64,000 nucleotides of DNA from Cocleimonas sp. (GTDB taxonomy: Bacteria > Pseudomonadota > Gammaproteobacteria > Thiotrichales > Thiotrichaceae): assembly GCA_021647365.1 (NCBI GenBank), contig JAKIUW010000011.1, forward strand, positions 1 to 64,000, written 5' to 3'. The position numbers and the translations under genes are program-made. The notes under the pieces were generated by a model. It saw only the letters and a list, made by a program, of their open reading frames with translations, searched no databases and was not told where the DNA came from. Below, one piece after another: positions 25,467 through 33,119 of this stretch (the first letter of the stretch is position 1; each line of letters begins with the position of its first letter).

Positions 25467-25881
25467 TTTAATCACCTTTAAGTTATTTTAATTTAAGTTA
25501 AAAAGAGAATATATTTAGTCTTTTTCTGTTAAGTCCTAGTTATCCCTCTCTTGCCTGAATTTACGCAGAGATTACTTTTAAAGATGCAAAAAAATTATGT
25601 TCTAAGGATTTATTTAGAATTTTTATGAGAATATGATGATTGAATGGAATAAATGAAAGATTGTAAGTATTTGTTTTTTTAGTAAATAAGCCTCTCTTGA
25701 AGAGCGATTATGTATTTGATGGAATAATTACAGGATTTATGTAATTAAGTTTTCATTGTGTCGGAGTGATCGTTTTTAATGCAAGTTGTATGTATCTTGA
25801 TAAGATTTTAAAAAGACACGCAAAAAAAATGGGCTACCAATGTTGGCAGCCCATTATTAATTTCTTTAACTAAAAATTAGC
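25467..25881. other. AT-rich intergenic stretch
   Basis: About 415 bases with no supportable gene. It should hold the promoter of the small exported protein and ends with the porin terminator. No repeat family is recognised. Confidence 0.5.
25822..25853 (-). terminator. Intrinsic terminator of the porin gene
   Basis: On the minus strand TGGGCTGCCAA and TTGGTAGCCCA form an 11-bp stem with one mismatch, followed by a run of eight T. It lies about 30 bases after the porin stop. Confidence 0.85.
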
Positions 25882-26697
25882 TTAGAAATCGTGACGTAAA
25901 CCAAGGTGCTTAGTTGTCTTATCATCATTTGACTTCTTAATTTGTAAGAAAGTCTTTGTGCCTTTACCAAGCTTATAGCCTAGATCGATATGCTTGTTCT
26001 TGTCATCGCCTTTCTTGTCGTACTGAGCAGCAACCCATGCATTGCCGAAGCTGTAACTACCCATAAGAGCATTTCGCGCGTCGTCAGAACCATCATCTGC
26101 GTGAGAGAAGCCGACTTTGTAGTTCGCGCCGCTATAAGCAAGACTAGCCATAGCTGTGTTATCACCAACATTACTTCCAAAACCAACACCAGCAGCGATA
26201 GGGCCAGCAGTGTAAGTAAGACCAAGCTGAGCTTTAGTATTTGCTTGATTTCCTTTAGGTACTACAGAAGCAAGTACGCCAACAGGACCAAATTTACCTA
26301 AGTATTTAATGCTGGTTAATCTGTCGCCATCTACATCACCGATATTTCCATTTTGTAAAACATCTGAAATATCACCAACATTATCAATAGGAGTCCAATC
26401 AGAACCAATGCGAACTTCACCAAAACCACCTTTAATACCGATATATGAAGAACGGTTTTCAAGAGTAGTATTAGCAGCTGGATCAACACCAAGCTCAATC
26501 TTGTGTGTCATGCTTAGGCCATTGTTAATAGCGTTTGATCCTTTAAGACCAATACGTGAACCATAATCACCTAGTGCTTTAGTTCCACCTAGCTCAAGAA
26601 GGTAACGAACACTGCCGTATGCCTGAGTATCCGCTGTTGCTACCATTGGCGCAGCAGTAAAAGCAGTTGCTACTGCGATTGCGAGTAATTTTTTCAT
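25882..26697 (-). CDS. Outer-membrane porin (general bacterial porin family)
   Basis: A 271-residue trimeric-type beta-barrel porin for small solutes. It has a signal peptide (residues 1-22, VATAD), then alternating amphipathic strands typical of porins (QAYGSVRYLLELGG, GSRIGLKGSNAINNGLS, FGEVRIGSDWTPIDNVGD) and the C-terminal phenylalanine (LGLRHDF) used by the BAM machinery. It is shorter than most general porins (usually 320-380), so loops are probably short; no frameshift is seen. It stands alone with its own terminator and a long AT-rich upstream region, as expected for a highly expressed gene. Confidence 0.88.
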   Translation of the reverse strand: MKKLLAIAVATAFTAAPMVATADTQAYGSVRYLLELGGTKALGDYGSRIGLKGSNAINNGLSMTHKIELGVDPAANTTLENRSSYIGIKGGFGEVRIGSDWTPIDNVGDISDVLQNGNIGDVDGDRLTSIKYLGKFGPVGVLASVVPKGNQANTKAQLGLTYTAGPIAAGVGFGSNVGDNTAMASLAYSGANYKVGFSHADDGSDDARNALMGSYSFGNAWVAAQYDKKGDDKNKHIDLGYKLGKGTKTFLQIKKSNDDKTTKHLGLRHDF

Positions 26698-27054
26698 TTT
26701 TGACTCCTGTAATAGACTTTCGTCTATAAATTTAATAATAAAAAGTTTCCAAATTTTGCGAGGGTATTATATAGCCCTGTTTGGTTGTTTTGCAACACTT
26801 GCCATTAAAAAAGTGACAGTTTTGCTACGAAACTGAGTGAATCTTATGGGATGTGTTGCGTAAAAGCAACAATTATTTTTAGATTATGTGTAATATTTAT
26901 CAATTAAAGGGCGCTAATGGTTATTTATTGGCAATGAAAGGTTGAAGGGAGTGGCTTTTAAAGTGTTTCATCTTTACAACAAATATAATTGCTAGCAGGA
27001 TATTTGATTTAAGTTATTAGTACTTTGTTGCTTTAATAGAATGCATTACTTTTT
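26698..27054. other. Intergenic stretch upstream of the porin
   Basis: About 357 bases, AT-rich, no gene. A short hairpin GTTGC-GTAAAA-GCAAC (26855-26870) followed by a T-rich stretch is present. It should contain the porin promoter; no box is convincing. Confidence 0.45.
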
Positions 27055-28293
27055 TTAAGTATTTTTAACCAACTGCACCCAATAACTGGCCCCCAACGCT
27101 AGAACATCATCATTAAAATCATATTGTGTATTGTGTAGCATACAGTTGCTACCAGTTTGATTGTCTGTTGTTTTCTTATTGTTCTCAGCAACTTGATCAT
27201 GTAAAAGTGGGGGGGTGTGCTTTGAGCCTATTCCATTCCCTATCCATATATAAGCACCTTCACAGGCGTTGAGTATAAAGGAGAAGTCTTCTGCGCCCAT
27301 GCTGGGGGGCATGTCTCGTAATACATTATTGTTATCTACCAGTGTTTCTACGGCGCTTGCACAAATCTGTGCATGCTTGGGGCTGTTAATCGTAGCGGGG
27401 TAGCCTTCTTCAAACCAAAGCTTGCCTGTTGCGCCCATGGCTTTACAGGTGTTTTCTACTAATGTATGCATTCTTTCTTTTATACGTTGCCCCACTTCTG
27501 GCTGAAAATATCTCAGCGTGCCTGTTAATTGCATTTCATTGGGGATGACATTATGCGTAAAGCCTGCCTCGGCTACAGTAATGCTGATCACCGCTGATTC
27601 AACTGGCGATACGGTACGCGATACGATGGACTGTAGCGCGGTGATAACGTGCGCGCCGGTGAGAATAGGGTCGATAATTTGATCGGGCATGGCGGCGTGC
27701 CCACCTTTGCCTGTAATCGTGATGTTAATAGTTTCAACCGCCGCCATGACATGGGTGTCGTGTACGGCAAACTTACCCTCGGCTAACCCAGGCCAGTTGT
27801 GCATGCCGTAAACAGCAGAGCAAGGGAATTTATCAAATAAGCCTTCTTTAACCATCACTTCGCCACCCGCACCGCCTTCTTCGGCGGGTTGGAAGATAAA
27901 ATGCACCGTACCTGCAAAATCATTGTGTTGTTTTAGATAAACTGCCGCGCCTAATAACATGGTGCTGTGACCATCGTGTCCGCAGGCGTGCATTTTTCCA
28001 TCGTGGGTGGATTTGTGGGCAAACTCGTTTAGTTCTTGAATGGGGAGCGCATCCATATCGGCGCGTAGCCCGATGGCATCGCCTTTTTTTGTGCCATGCA
28101 CTGTGGCGACAATTCCTGTTACTGCTAAACCACGGTGTATTTTTATATTGTGTGATTCTAAAATAGAGGCAATGTAATCGCTGGTGAGGTCTTCTTTAAA
28201 GCTAAGTTCTGGGTGCTGGTGCAGCCAGTGTCGCCATGCAATCATTTCTTGGTGGAGGTCGGAGTTTTTTTCTATGGGGTGTTTTGTGGTCAT
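27055..28293 (-). CDS. M20 family amidohydrolase with a repeat-derived insert
   Basis: A 412-residue cytosolic zinc/manganese amidohydrolase of the HipO/IAA-amino acid hydrolase group, splitting N-acyl amino acids or related amides. Metal-site motifs are RADMDALP, MHACGHDGH, FQPAEEGGAGG and MGAEDFSF. The C-terminal region normally reads GNG-x-GS-xCMLHN-xYDFND without a break; here about 25 residues (from K358, starting KHTPPLLHDQ) split GNGIGS from NCMLHNTQYDFND. The first ten inserted residues are the translation of a G-run repeat (27196-27222), in frame and without a stop. Activity may be kept, since the insert falls in a surface loop near the end of the catalytic domain. Confidence 0.9.
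   Translation of the reverse strand: MTTKHPIEKNSDLHQEMIAWRHWLHQHPELSFKEDLTSDYIASILESHNIKIHRGLAVTGIVATVHGTKKGDAIGLRADMDALPIQELNEFAHKSTHDGKMHACGHDGHSTMLLGAAVYLKQHNDFAGTVHFIFQPAEEGGAGGEVMVKEGLFDKFPCSAVYGMHNWPGLAEGKFAVHDTHVMAAVETINITITGKGGHAAMPDQIIDPILTGAHVITALQSIVSRTVSPVESAVISITVAEAGFTHNVIPNEMQLTGTLRYFQPEVGQRIKERMHTLVENTCKAMGATGKLWFEEGYPATINSPKHAQICASAVETLVDNNNVLRDMPPSMGAEDFSFILNACEGAYIWIGNGIGSKHTPPLLHDQVAENNKKTTDNQTGSNCMLHNTQYDFNDDVLALGASYWVQLVKNT
27144..27193. repeat. Inverted repeat next to the intragenic G-run copy
   Basis: AGTTGCT (27144-27150) and AGCAACT (27187-27193) form a perfect 7-bp inverted repeat. With the G-run copy that follows it accounts for the whole insert in the M20 gene. 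Confidence 0.6.
27196..27222 (+). repeat. G-run repeat copy inside the M20 amidohydrolase gene
   Basis: ATCATGTAAAAGT, then seven G and TGTGCTT. Read on the minus strand in the host frame it encodes KHTPPLLHD. Confidence 0.93.
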
Positions 28294-28331
28294 GCTTTGA
28301 TGATAGCTTTATTTTTAAGGGCGTGTGATTT

Positions 28332-29102
28332 TTATTTAACCCAGCCAATCTCTTTAGCCGTTTTTGTTCCGATAACGGTGTTTTGCAAGCTCGAAGGCAT
28401 CTTCGCTTTTGTTTGTGATAGCGGGATACGACCGCCCATAATCTCTGCTTTGTGTTGTGGGTAGGTTGGCTTACGGTTTGGTTCGGCATAACCCTCAGGG
28501 AAAAGTGGCTGATTCGTGCTGAGATCGTATTTATCAGTCGCGCCTAAAGTATGAAGTAGTTCGTGCAATATAATGAAATTATTTTGTTTTGCATGTTTGT
28601 CATCGGCAAAAAGTTGAATAAGTGCAACCTTGCTTTTTTCTAGCCCTGTGGAATGCGCCAAACCTTTGTGTACTTTGGGGTCGAAGAATAGGGCGTAAGC
28701 GCGTACTTGCGGTTTTAATCCTTTGAAGTTATCTGTTTTCCATGTCCAGTAACGTAGTTTTAGACTCCACCACATTACGTTCAGCCTGTTTCTATCTTTT
28801 GGGATGGCAGGTGGCAGTGACTTAATGGGTGCAGATAGCTGAACGCTAATTGGGCTGGAAAGGCTCAAACCATATCGAGAGGATTCTTTCTTTAATAGGG
28901 TGGTGAAACTTTCGAACTGTGAAGTGGTTAATGTGGAGATATATTTATCCGTGATTTCGCGCCCATCGGCATTGATAGGGTAAATCACTACACGTAGTGG
29001 GTGCTTCCACTCGGTTGCTCTTTTGCTGCTGAGAAAGGAATCTAAAACAATGTAGCCTAAGATGACTAGCAACAAGGTTATGCGTATATTTTTAAAGGTC
29101 AT
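28332..29102 (-). CDS. Membrane-anchored metzincin-like zinc protease (predicted)
   Basis: A 256-residue protein with an N-terminal membrane segment (about residues 7-24) and a periplasmic domain. It has H180-E-L-L-H184-x2-G187-x2-D190 (HELLHTLGATD), the HExxHxxGxxD form of the metzincin zinc site, and a likely Met-turn in EIMGGRIPLS about 38 residues later. The third ligand being Asp recalls snapalysin-type enzymes. I recognise no closer family. It lies 38 bases upstream of the M20 amidohydrolase on the same strand and probably forms an operon with it; a link in peptide degradation is inference. Confidence 0.65.
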   Translation of the reverse strand: MTFKNIRITLLLVILGYIVLDSFLSSKRATEWKHPLRVVIYPINADGREITDKYISTLTTSQFESFTTLLKKESSRYGLSLSSPISVQLSAPIKSLPPAIPKDRNRLNVMWWSLKLRYWTWKTDNFKGLKPQVRAYALFFDPKVHKGLAHSTGLEKSKVALIQLFADDKHAKQNNFIILHELLHTLGATDKYDLSTNQPLFPEGYAEPNRKPTYPQHKAEIMGGRIPLSQTKAKMPSSLQNTVIGTKTAKEIGWVK

Positions 29103-29202
29103 GGCATGGGTTGAAAAAAATCATTGAGAAAAGTCATTGAAAAAGTTCGTCGTAGGGGTTGTTATTAACTAATGTGGTGCAATATTTGTGCTTAGTAATT
29201 AT

Positions 29203-29231
29203 AAAGCACACCCCCCTAGTTTTACATGGTG
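29203..29231 (-). repeat. G-run repeat copy (CTA variant) upstream of mrp
   Basis: AAAGCACACCCCCCTAGTTT, then TACATGGTG on the + strand. It lies in the divergent gap between the metzincin-like gene and mrp. Confidence 0.9.
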
Positions 29232-29371
29232 TTCTTATTAAAGGTATAAGTGATTCCTTAACCACATAAATAATCCAGTTTTTACGGCGGGAATGTTGGT
29301 GTAGAATGCCGACACAAAACAATTCAAGCTATTGAGGCTCCATGCTCAGTATCAAAATATCAGGAGAAGTC

Positions 29372-30463
29372 ATGTCAGAAGTTACACGCGAGCAAGTTGA
29401 TGCGCTATTAAAAACCGTTCAAGAGAAATACCTTGAGCAAGATTTACTAGCATCAAACATGGTAAAAGATGTTGATATAAAAGGTGATACCGTTTTTGTT
29501 CGTATCGTGCAGGGCTATCCTTCAGGGGAATATCGCGAAGAATTATCAGCTGAAGTGAAAGCTGTGCTAGAAGCAGATGCAGGTATTTCAAAAGCAGAAA
29601 TTACGGTAGAACAGAATGTTACCGCGCATGTTGTGCAAAAAGCTTTAAAGCGAATTACTGGCATCAAGAACATTATCGCCGTTGCATCAGGCAAAGGTGG
29701 TGTGGGTAAATCAACCACTTCGGTCAATATAGCATTGGCACTTGTGGCTGATGGCGCAACCGTTGGTATGTTAGATGCGGATATTTATGGCCCAAGTCAG
29801 CCACGCATGTTGGGCTTGAGTGGTCAGCCAGAATCAAAAGATGGCAAGACGCTAGAGCCAATGGTTAATTACGATATTAAAGCCATGTCGATTGGTTTCT
29901 TGGTAGAAGAAGATACACCGATGATCTGGCGTGGCCCCATGGTAACACAAGCGCTGGAGCAGTTACTTAACGATACAAACTGGGGAGATTTGGATTACTT
30001 AATCGTTGATCTTCCTCCAGGAACAGGCGATACACAACTTACGCTATCTCAAAAAATCCCAGTAAGTGGCGCGGTAATTGTAACAACACCTCAAGATATT
30101 GCGTTGCTAGATGCTCGTAAGGGTTTAAAAATGTTTGAGAAAGTTGAGGTTCCGGTGCTGGGTGTGGTTGAGAATATGAGCATTCACATCTGTAGCGAAT
30201 GTGGTCACGCAGAACACATCTTTGGCGAAGGTGGCGGAAAGCGTATGGCGGATGAGGCTGATGTTGATTACTTAGGTGCGTTGCCATTGGATTATACAAT
30301 CTGTCAGCAAGCTGATGAAGGTAAACCTACGGTTGTTGCCGAGCCAGACAGTAAAAACACCGAGCTTTATAAAGATATTTCACGTCGTATGGCGGCGAAG
30401 CTGGCGGGGCAGGGTAAGGATTACAGTACGAAATTCCCAAATATAGTAATCCAAAACACTTAG
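29372..30463 (+). CDS. mrp: Iron-sulfur cluster carrier ATPase Mrp/ApbC
   Basis: A 363-residue cytosolic P-loop ATPase that carries and transfers [4Fe-4S] clusters. An N-terminal MIP18/DUF59 domain (about residues 1-85) precedes the ATPase with Walker A ASGKGGVGKST, LDADIYGPSQPRML, IVDLPPGTGD and the cluster-binding C-x2-C in HICSECGHAEHIF. I chose the ATG at 29372, directly after AGGAGAAGTC, over the in-frame ATG at 29342. It is monocistronic, followed by a long inverted repeat and an inverted pair of G-run copies. Confidence 0.93.
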   Translation: MSEVTREQVDALLKTVQEKYLEQDLLASNMVKDVDIKGDTVFVRIVQGYPSGEYREELSAEVKAVLEADAGISKAEITVEQNVTAHVVQKALKRITGIKNIIAVASGKGGVGKSTTSVNIALALVADGATVGMLDADIYGPSQPRMLGLSGQPESKDGKTLEPMVNYDIKAMSIGFLVEEDTPMIWRGPMVTQALEQLLNDTNWGDLDYLIVDLPPGTGDTQLTLSQKIPVSGAVIVTTPQDIALLDARKGLKMFEKVEVPVLGVVENMSIHICSECGHAEHIFGEGGGKRMADEADVDYLGALPLDYTICQQADEGKPTVVAEPDSKNTELYKDISRRMAAKLAGQGKDYSTKFPNIVIQNT

Positions 30464-30486
30464 ATTGTAGAGAACTACACAGCTCA

Positions 30487-30588
30487 CCTCTAAGGCTTGC
30501 CATTACTGCGTTAGAAAACTCTCATTTACCTTTTGTTATAAAAAGCTAAACTTCGGATTTTCTGCCTTGTACTGACAAGCCTTAGAGG
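30487..30588. repeat. CTCTAAGGCTTG inverted repeat
   Basis: CCTCTAAGGCTTG (30487-30499) and CAAGCCTTAGAGG (30576-30588) match perfectly, with 76 bases between. Outer CTCACC (30483-30488) and GGTGAG (30603-30608) also pair. Unknown family; it could be a further palindromic mobile repeat. Confidence 0.65.
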
Positions 30589-30632
30589 CAATCTGAGCAG
30601 TTTGGTGAGATTGTAGAAGCTCTATTTTTTTT

Positions 30633-30710
30633 AAAAGCACACCCCCTCACTTTTACATGATGTTTATTTATAAATAAAAACATCATGTAAAAGTGGGGGG
30701 GTGTGCTTTT
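30633..30710. repeat. Inverted pair of G-run repeats
   Basis: Two copies point away from each other (C-rich arm 30633-30663, G-rich arm 30681-30710) with a TTTATTTATAAATA centre. In RNA the arms pair over about 26 bp, one position being a G-U pair (CCCCCTCAC against GTGGGGGGG). A T tract follows. Confidence 0.92.
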
Positions 30711-30773
30711 TTATTTATAAAAATAGCTATTTGCCTATAGAATAAGGCATGAACTTATGGTTTCATAGCGCTT

Positions 30774-31244
30774 ATGAAACTATTAAAACATACACGATTA
30801 TCCGCTCTTACTTTTTCTTTTCTTATTTCTCTTCTAGCCCTTGCAGGATGTTCATCTGCAGGCGTTAAAGGCTTGGTTGAGCCGCCTAATGTTCAGGTGC
30901 ATAAGGTTGAAATGGGGCGCTTTAATTTGAGTGGTGGTACAGCGACATTCGTGCTGGATATTCAAAACCCCAATCGCTTTCCAATTCCATTGGCAGGTTT
31001 TGACTATGGTTTGAGCCTCAACGGTGTGCAGGTTGCGCGCGGTGATAAAGAGCAGCGCGTAACGATAGCAGCAGGTGGAAGCCAAAAAGTGACTGTGCCG
31101 TTGACCTTGAGTTTTGCTAACATGATCAATATGTTACCAGGCTTACTTCGCAACAGAACGGTTGATTATCAGCTAGGCGGGTCTGTGCATTTGCCTTGGT
31201 TTAATATTCCATTCCAACGTTCTGGTTCTGCGAATCTTCGCTAG
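30774..31244 (+). CDS. LEA type 2 (WHy domain) lipoprotein
   Basis: A 156-residue lipoprotein: signal peptide with lipobox LALAGC (acylated Cys near residue 26). The mature part is one WHy/LEA14 beta-sandwich domain, with the typical VQVHKVEMGRFNLSGGTATF start and QNPNRFPIPLAGFDYGLSLNG motif. Such proteins occur in gammaproteobacteria as stress or envelope proteins of uncertain role. It stands alone, 44 bases before dcd on the same strand, possibly cotranscribed. Confidence 0.82.
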   Translation: MKLLKHTRLSALTFSFLISLLALAGCSSAGVKGLVEPPNVQVHKVEMGRFNLSGGTATFVLDIQNPNRFPIPLAGFDYGLSLNGVQVARGDKEQRVTIAAGGSQKVTVPLTLSFANMINMLPGLLRNRTVDYQLGGSVHLPWFNIPFQRSGSANLR

Positions 31245-31288
31245 TATCTAAATCCAAACTTAGCAAACACTATAAAAGTAGAAAAAAT

Positions 31289-31855
31289 ATGAGTATAAAA
31301 TCCGATAAATGGATTCGCCGCATGGCGCAAGAGCAGGGCATGATCGAGCCTTTTGAGGCAGGTCAGATTCGCGAAGATAATGGTAATAAAATCGTATCCT
31401 ATGGGACATCAAGCTATGGTTATGATGTGCGTTGTGCCGATGAATTTAAAATATTCACCAATATCAATTCAGCGGTTGTTGATCCAAAAGCGTTTGATGA
31501 AAATAGCTTTGTCGATATTCAATCCGATGTTTGTATTATTCCACCGAACTCATTCGCACTCGCACGTACCGTTGAATATTTTCGTATTCCGCGTAGCGTG
31601 TTGACGGTGTGTTTGGGTAAATCAACGTATGCGCGTTGTGGCATTATCGTCAATGTCACGCCGTTAGAGCCTGAGTGGGAAGGGCATGTGACTTTGGAAT
31701 TTTCAAATACTTCACCGCTTCCTGCAAAAATTTATGCCAACGAAGGTGTGGCGCAGATGTTGTTCTTTGAATCTGATGAAGTTTGTGAAACATCGTATAA
31801 AGATCGTGGCGGAAAGTATCAGGGGCAAAAGGGCGTTACGCTTCCTAAGGCTTAA
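31289..31855 (+). CDS. dcd: dCTP deaminase
   Basis: A 188-residue homotrimeric enzyme of the dUTPase fold that deaminates dCTP to dUTP for thymidylate synthesis. Typical segments are SSYGYDVRCADEFKIF, GKSTYARCGIIVNVTPLEPEW (start of the active site) and EGHVTLEFSNTSPLPAKIYA with the catalytic glutamate. Length and termini are normal (188-193 residues in relatives). It is followed by a G-run repeat 15 bases after the stop. Confidence 0.95.
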   Translation: MSIKSDKWIRRMAQEQGMIEPFEAGQIREDNGNKIVSYGTSSYGYDVRCADEFKIFTNINSAVVDPKAFDENSFVDIQSDVCIIPPNSFALARTVEYFRIPRSVLTVCLGKSTYARCGIIVNVTPLEPEWEGHVTLEFSNTSPLPAKIYANEGVAQMLFFESDEVCETSYKDRGGKYQGQKGVTLPKA

Positions 31856-31870
31856 TCTTAGATTCCTAAG

Positions 31871-31898
31871 CATCATGTAAAAGTGGGGGGGTGTACTT
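31871..31898 (+). repeat. G-run repeat copy after dcd
   Basis: CATCATGTAAAAGT, then seven G and TGTACTT. Confidence 0.92.
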
Positions 31899-31926
31899 AT
31901 TGTATTTAAGTTAAACACTTGGAACC

Positions 31927-31984
31927 CTTCGACAGACTCAGGGAACGCCCTCAAACAGCAACACGCTTTCTGAGCCTGTCGAAG
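31927..31984. repeat. CTTCGACAG..CTCAG palindromic repeat
   Basis: CTTCGACAGACTCAG (31927-31941) and CTGAGCCTGTCGAAG (31970-31984) form a 15-bp inverted repeat with one mismatch. This is a widespread proteobacterial palindromic repeat; a single unit of a variant lies at 1122-1141. Confidence 0.8.
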
Positions 31985-32040
31985 CATTGGTCGCACTTCC
32001 CCTTAACTTAACGACATAGAGTTACTAAAAAAGGAAAACG

Positions 32041-32691
32041 ATGGAATTCAACACATGGTTAATCTATCTAGGCGTAATCAGTGCGGTGATATTTACGCCA
32101 GGACCATCGGCAATTTTGTGCATGTCTCATGGTTTAAAATTTGGCAAGGCAAAGTCATTGGCTACCGCTGTCGGCGGCGCGGTTGCAGCATCCATTTTAA
32201 TGACTATTTCAATCGTTGGTTTGGGCGCGCTTTTAGCGGCATCTGAAACGGCGTTCTTGGTAGTCAAATTATTAGGTGCTAGCTACTTAATATACCTTGG
32301 GGTTAGCGCTTGGAAAAGTAGCTATTCACAGTCAGAACACCACTCAGATGAGCTAGAGCTGAATAAAGTAAACCTTAGTAATGAATCTATATCTTCTTTA
32401 TTTCGCAAAGGTTTTTTGGTGGGTATTAGTAATCCAAAAGACATTTTGTTTTTTACCGCTTTGTTACCCAGCTTTATCGATAGCGAAACATCGCAACTAG
32501 CACAATACTTAGCGCTCACAGGAACATGGTTTGTAGTCGATGTTTCAGGCATGTTTATATATGCTAGTTTAGGCTGTAAAATAGGTTCGTGGTTTGAAAA
32601 GGCTAGCAACTTAAAGATTTTTGAGCGAACAACAGGAAGCTTTTTTATATTGATGGGTGGTGCATTAATTGCATCAACAACTGAAAAGTAA
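32041..32691 (+). CDS. LysE family amino-acid exporter
   Basis: A 216-residue inner-membrane exporter of the LysE/RhtB superfamily with about six helices. The signature is the N-terminal ISAVIFTPGPSAILCMSHGLKFG and GASYLIYLGVSAWKSS, with a second-half FLVGISNPKDILFFTALLPSFI. The substrate (amino acid or derivative) cannot be told from sequence. It starts with AAGGAAAACG upstream. It lies 24 bases before a small membrane protein gene. Confidence 0.85.
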   Translation: MEFNTWLIYLGVISAVIFTPGPSAILCMSHGLKFGKAKSLATAVGGAVAASILMTISIVGLGALLAASETAFLVVKLLGASYLIYLGVSAWKSSYSQSEHHSDELELNKVNLSNESISSLFRKGFLVGISNPKDILFFTALLPSFIDSETSQLAQYLALTGTWFVVDVSGMFIYASLGCKIGSWFEKASNLKIFERTTGSFFILMGGALIASTTEK

Positions 32692-32715
32692 TAAAGAGCA
32701 AAAGTAGGAAAAACT

Positions 32716-33099
32716 ATGAATTCAGAAAAAGTCGTCTTTGCATTTTTTATCGTTCTAGCGTTAACGCTTAACTTTGGTTTTTTTCTAGGTGGAATGGATA
32801 GTGCCGAACACCATAATATTTATGAGTTGTTTGCCGCTATTGTCGTTAGTTTAATTTCCACGGTTTTGAAAGTGGGCGATCGTACTCATCTTGGAGCAGT
32901 ATTCTTGGCGACCAGTTTAGTGGCTGACCTCCAATTAATTGCCGCAGCTATTGTTTGGGGTATTGTTGCCAATGTTCATGGTGAAGCATTAACAGGTGAT
33001 TCGCTTGCAACGGTTGTTTCATTGTCAGGTGGTGCGCTTTTGGCGAATCTAATCTCCGTCATATTACTCATCGCTGAGACAGTCTCGGTACGTCGATAA
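32716..33099 (+). CDS. Small membrane protein linked to the K+ channel gene (DUF6394-like)
   Basis: A 127-residue protein with about four helices (VVFAFFIVLALTLNFGFFLGG; ELFAAIVVSLISTVLKVG; two in the second half). It lies 20 bases before the ion-channel gene, on the same strand. My recollection is that such proteins are catalogued as DUF6394 and often precede TrkA-domain channels; I hold that family name loosely. Function unknown; an accessory subunit or modulator of the channel is an inference from position. Confidence 0.6.
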   Translation: MNSEKVVFAFFIVLALTLNFGFFLGGMDSAEHHNIYELFAAIVVSLISTVLKVGDRTHLGAVFLATSLVADLQLIAAAIVWGIVANVHGEALTGDSLATVVSLSGGALLANLISVILLIAETVSVRR

Positions 33100-33119
33100 T
33101 TTAGTAGGGTTTATATCCT

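Larger units (their letters stand above)
30464..30773. other. Palindrome-rich intergenic stretch
   Basis: A 310-base gap without a gene. It holds a 13-bp-arm inverted repeat (30487-30588) and an inverted pair of G-run repeats (30633-30710). Confidence 0.7.
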
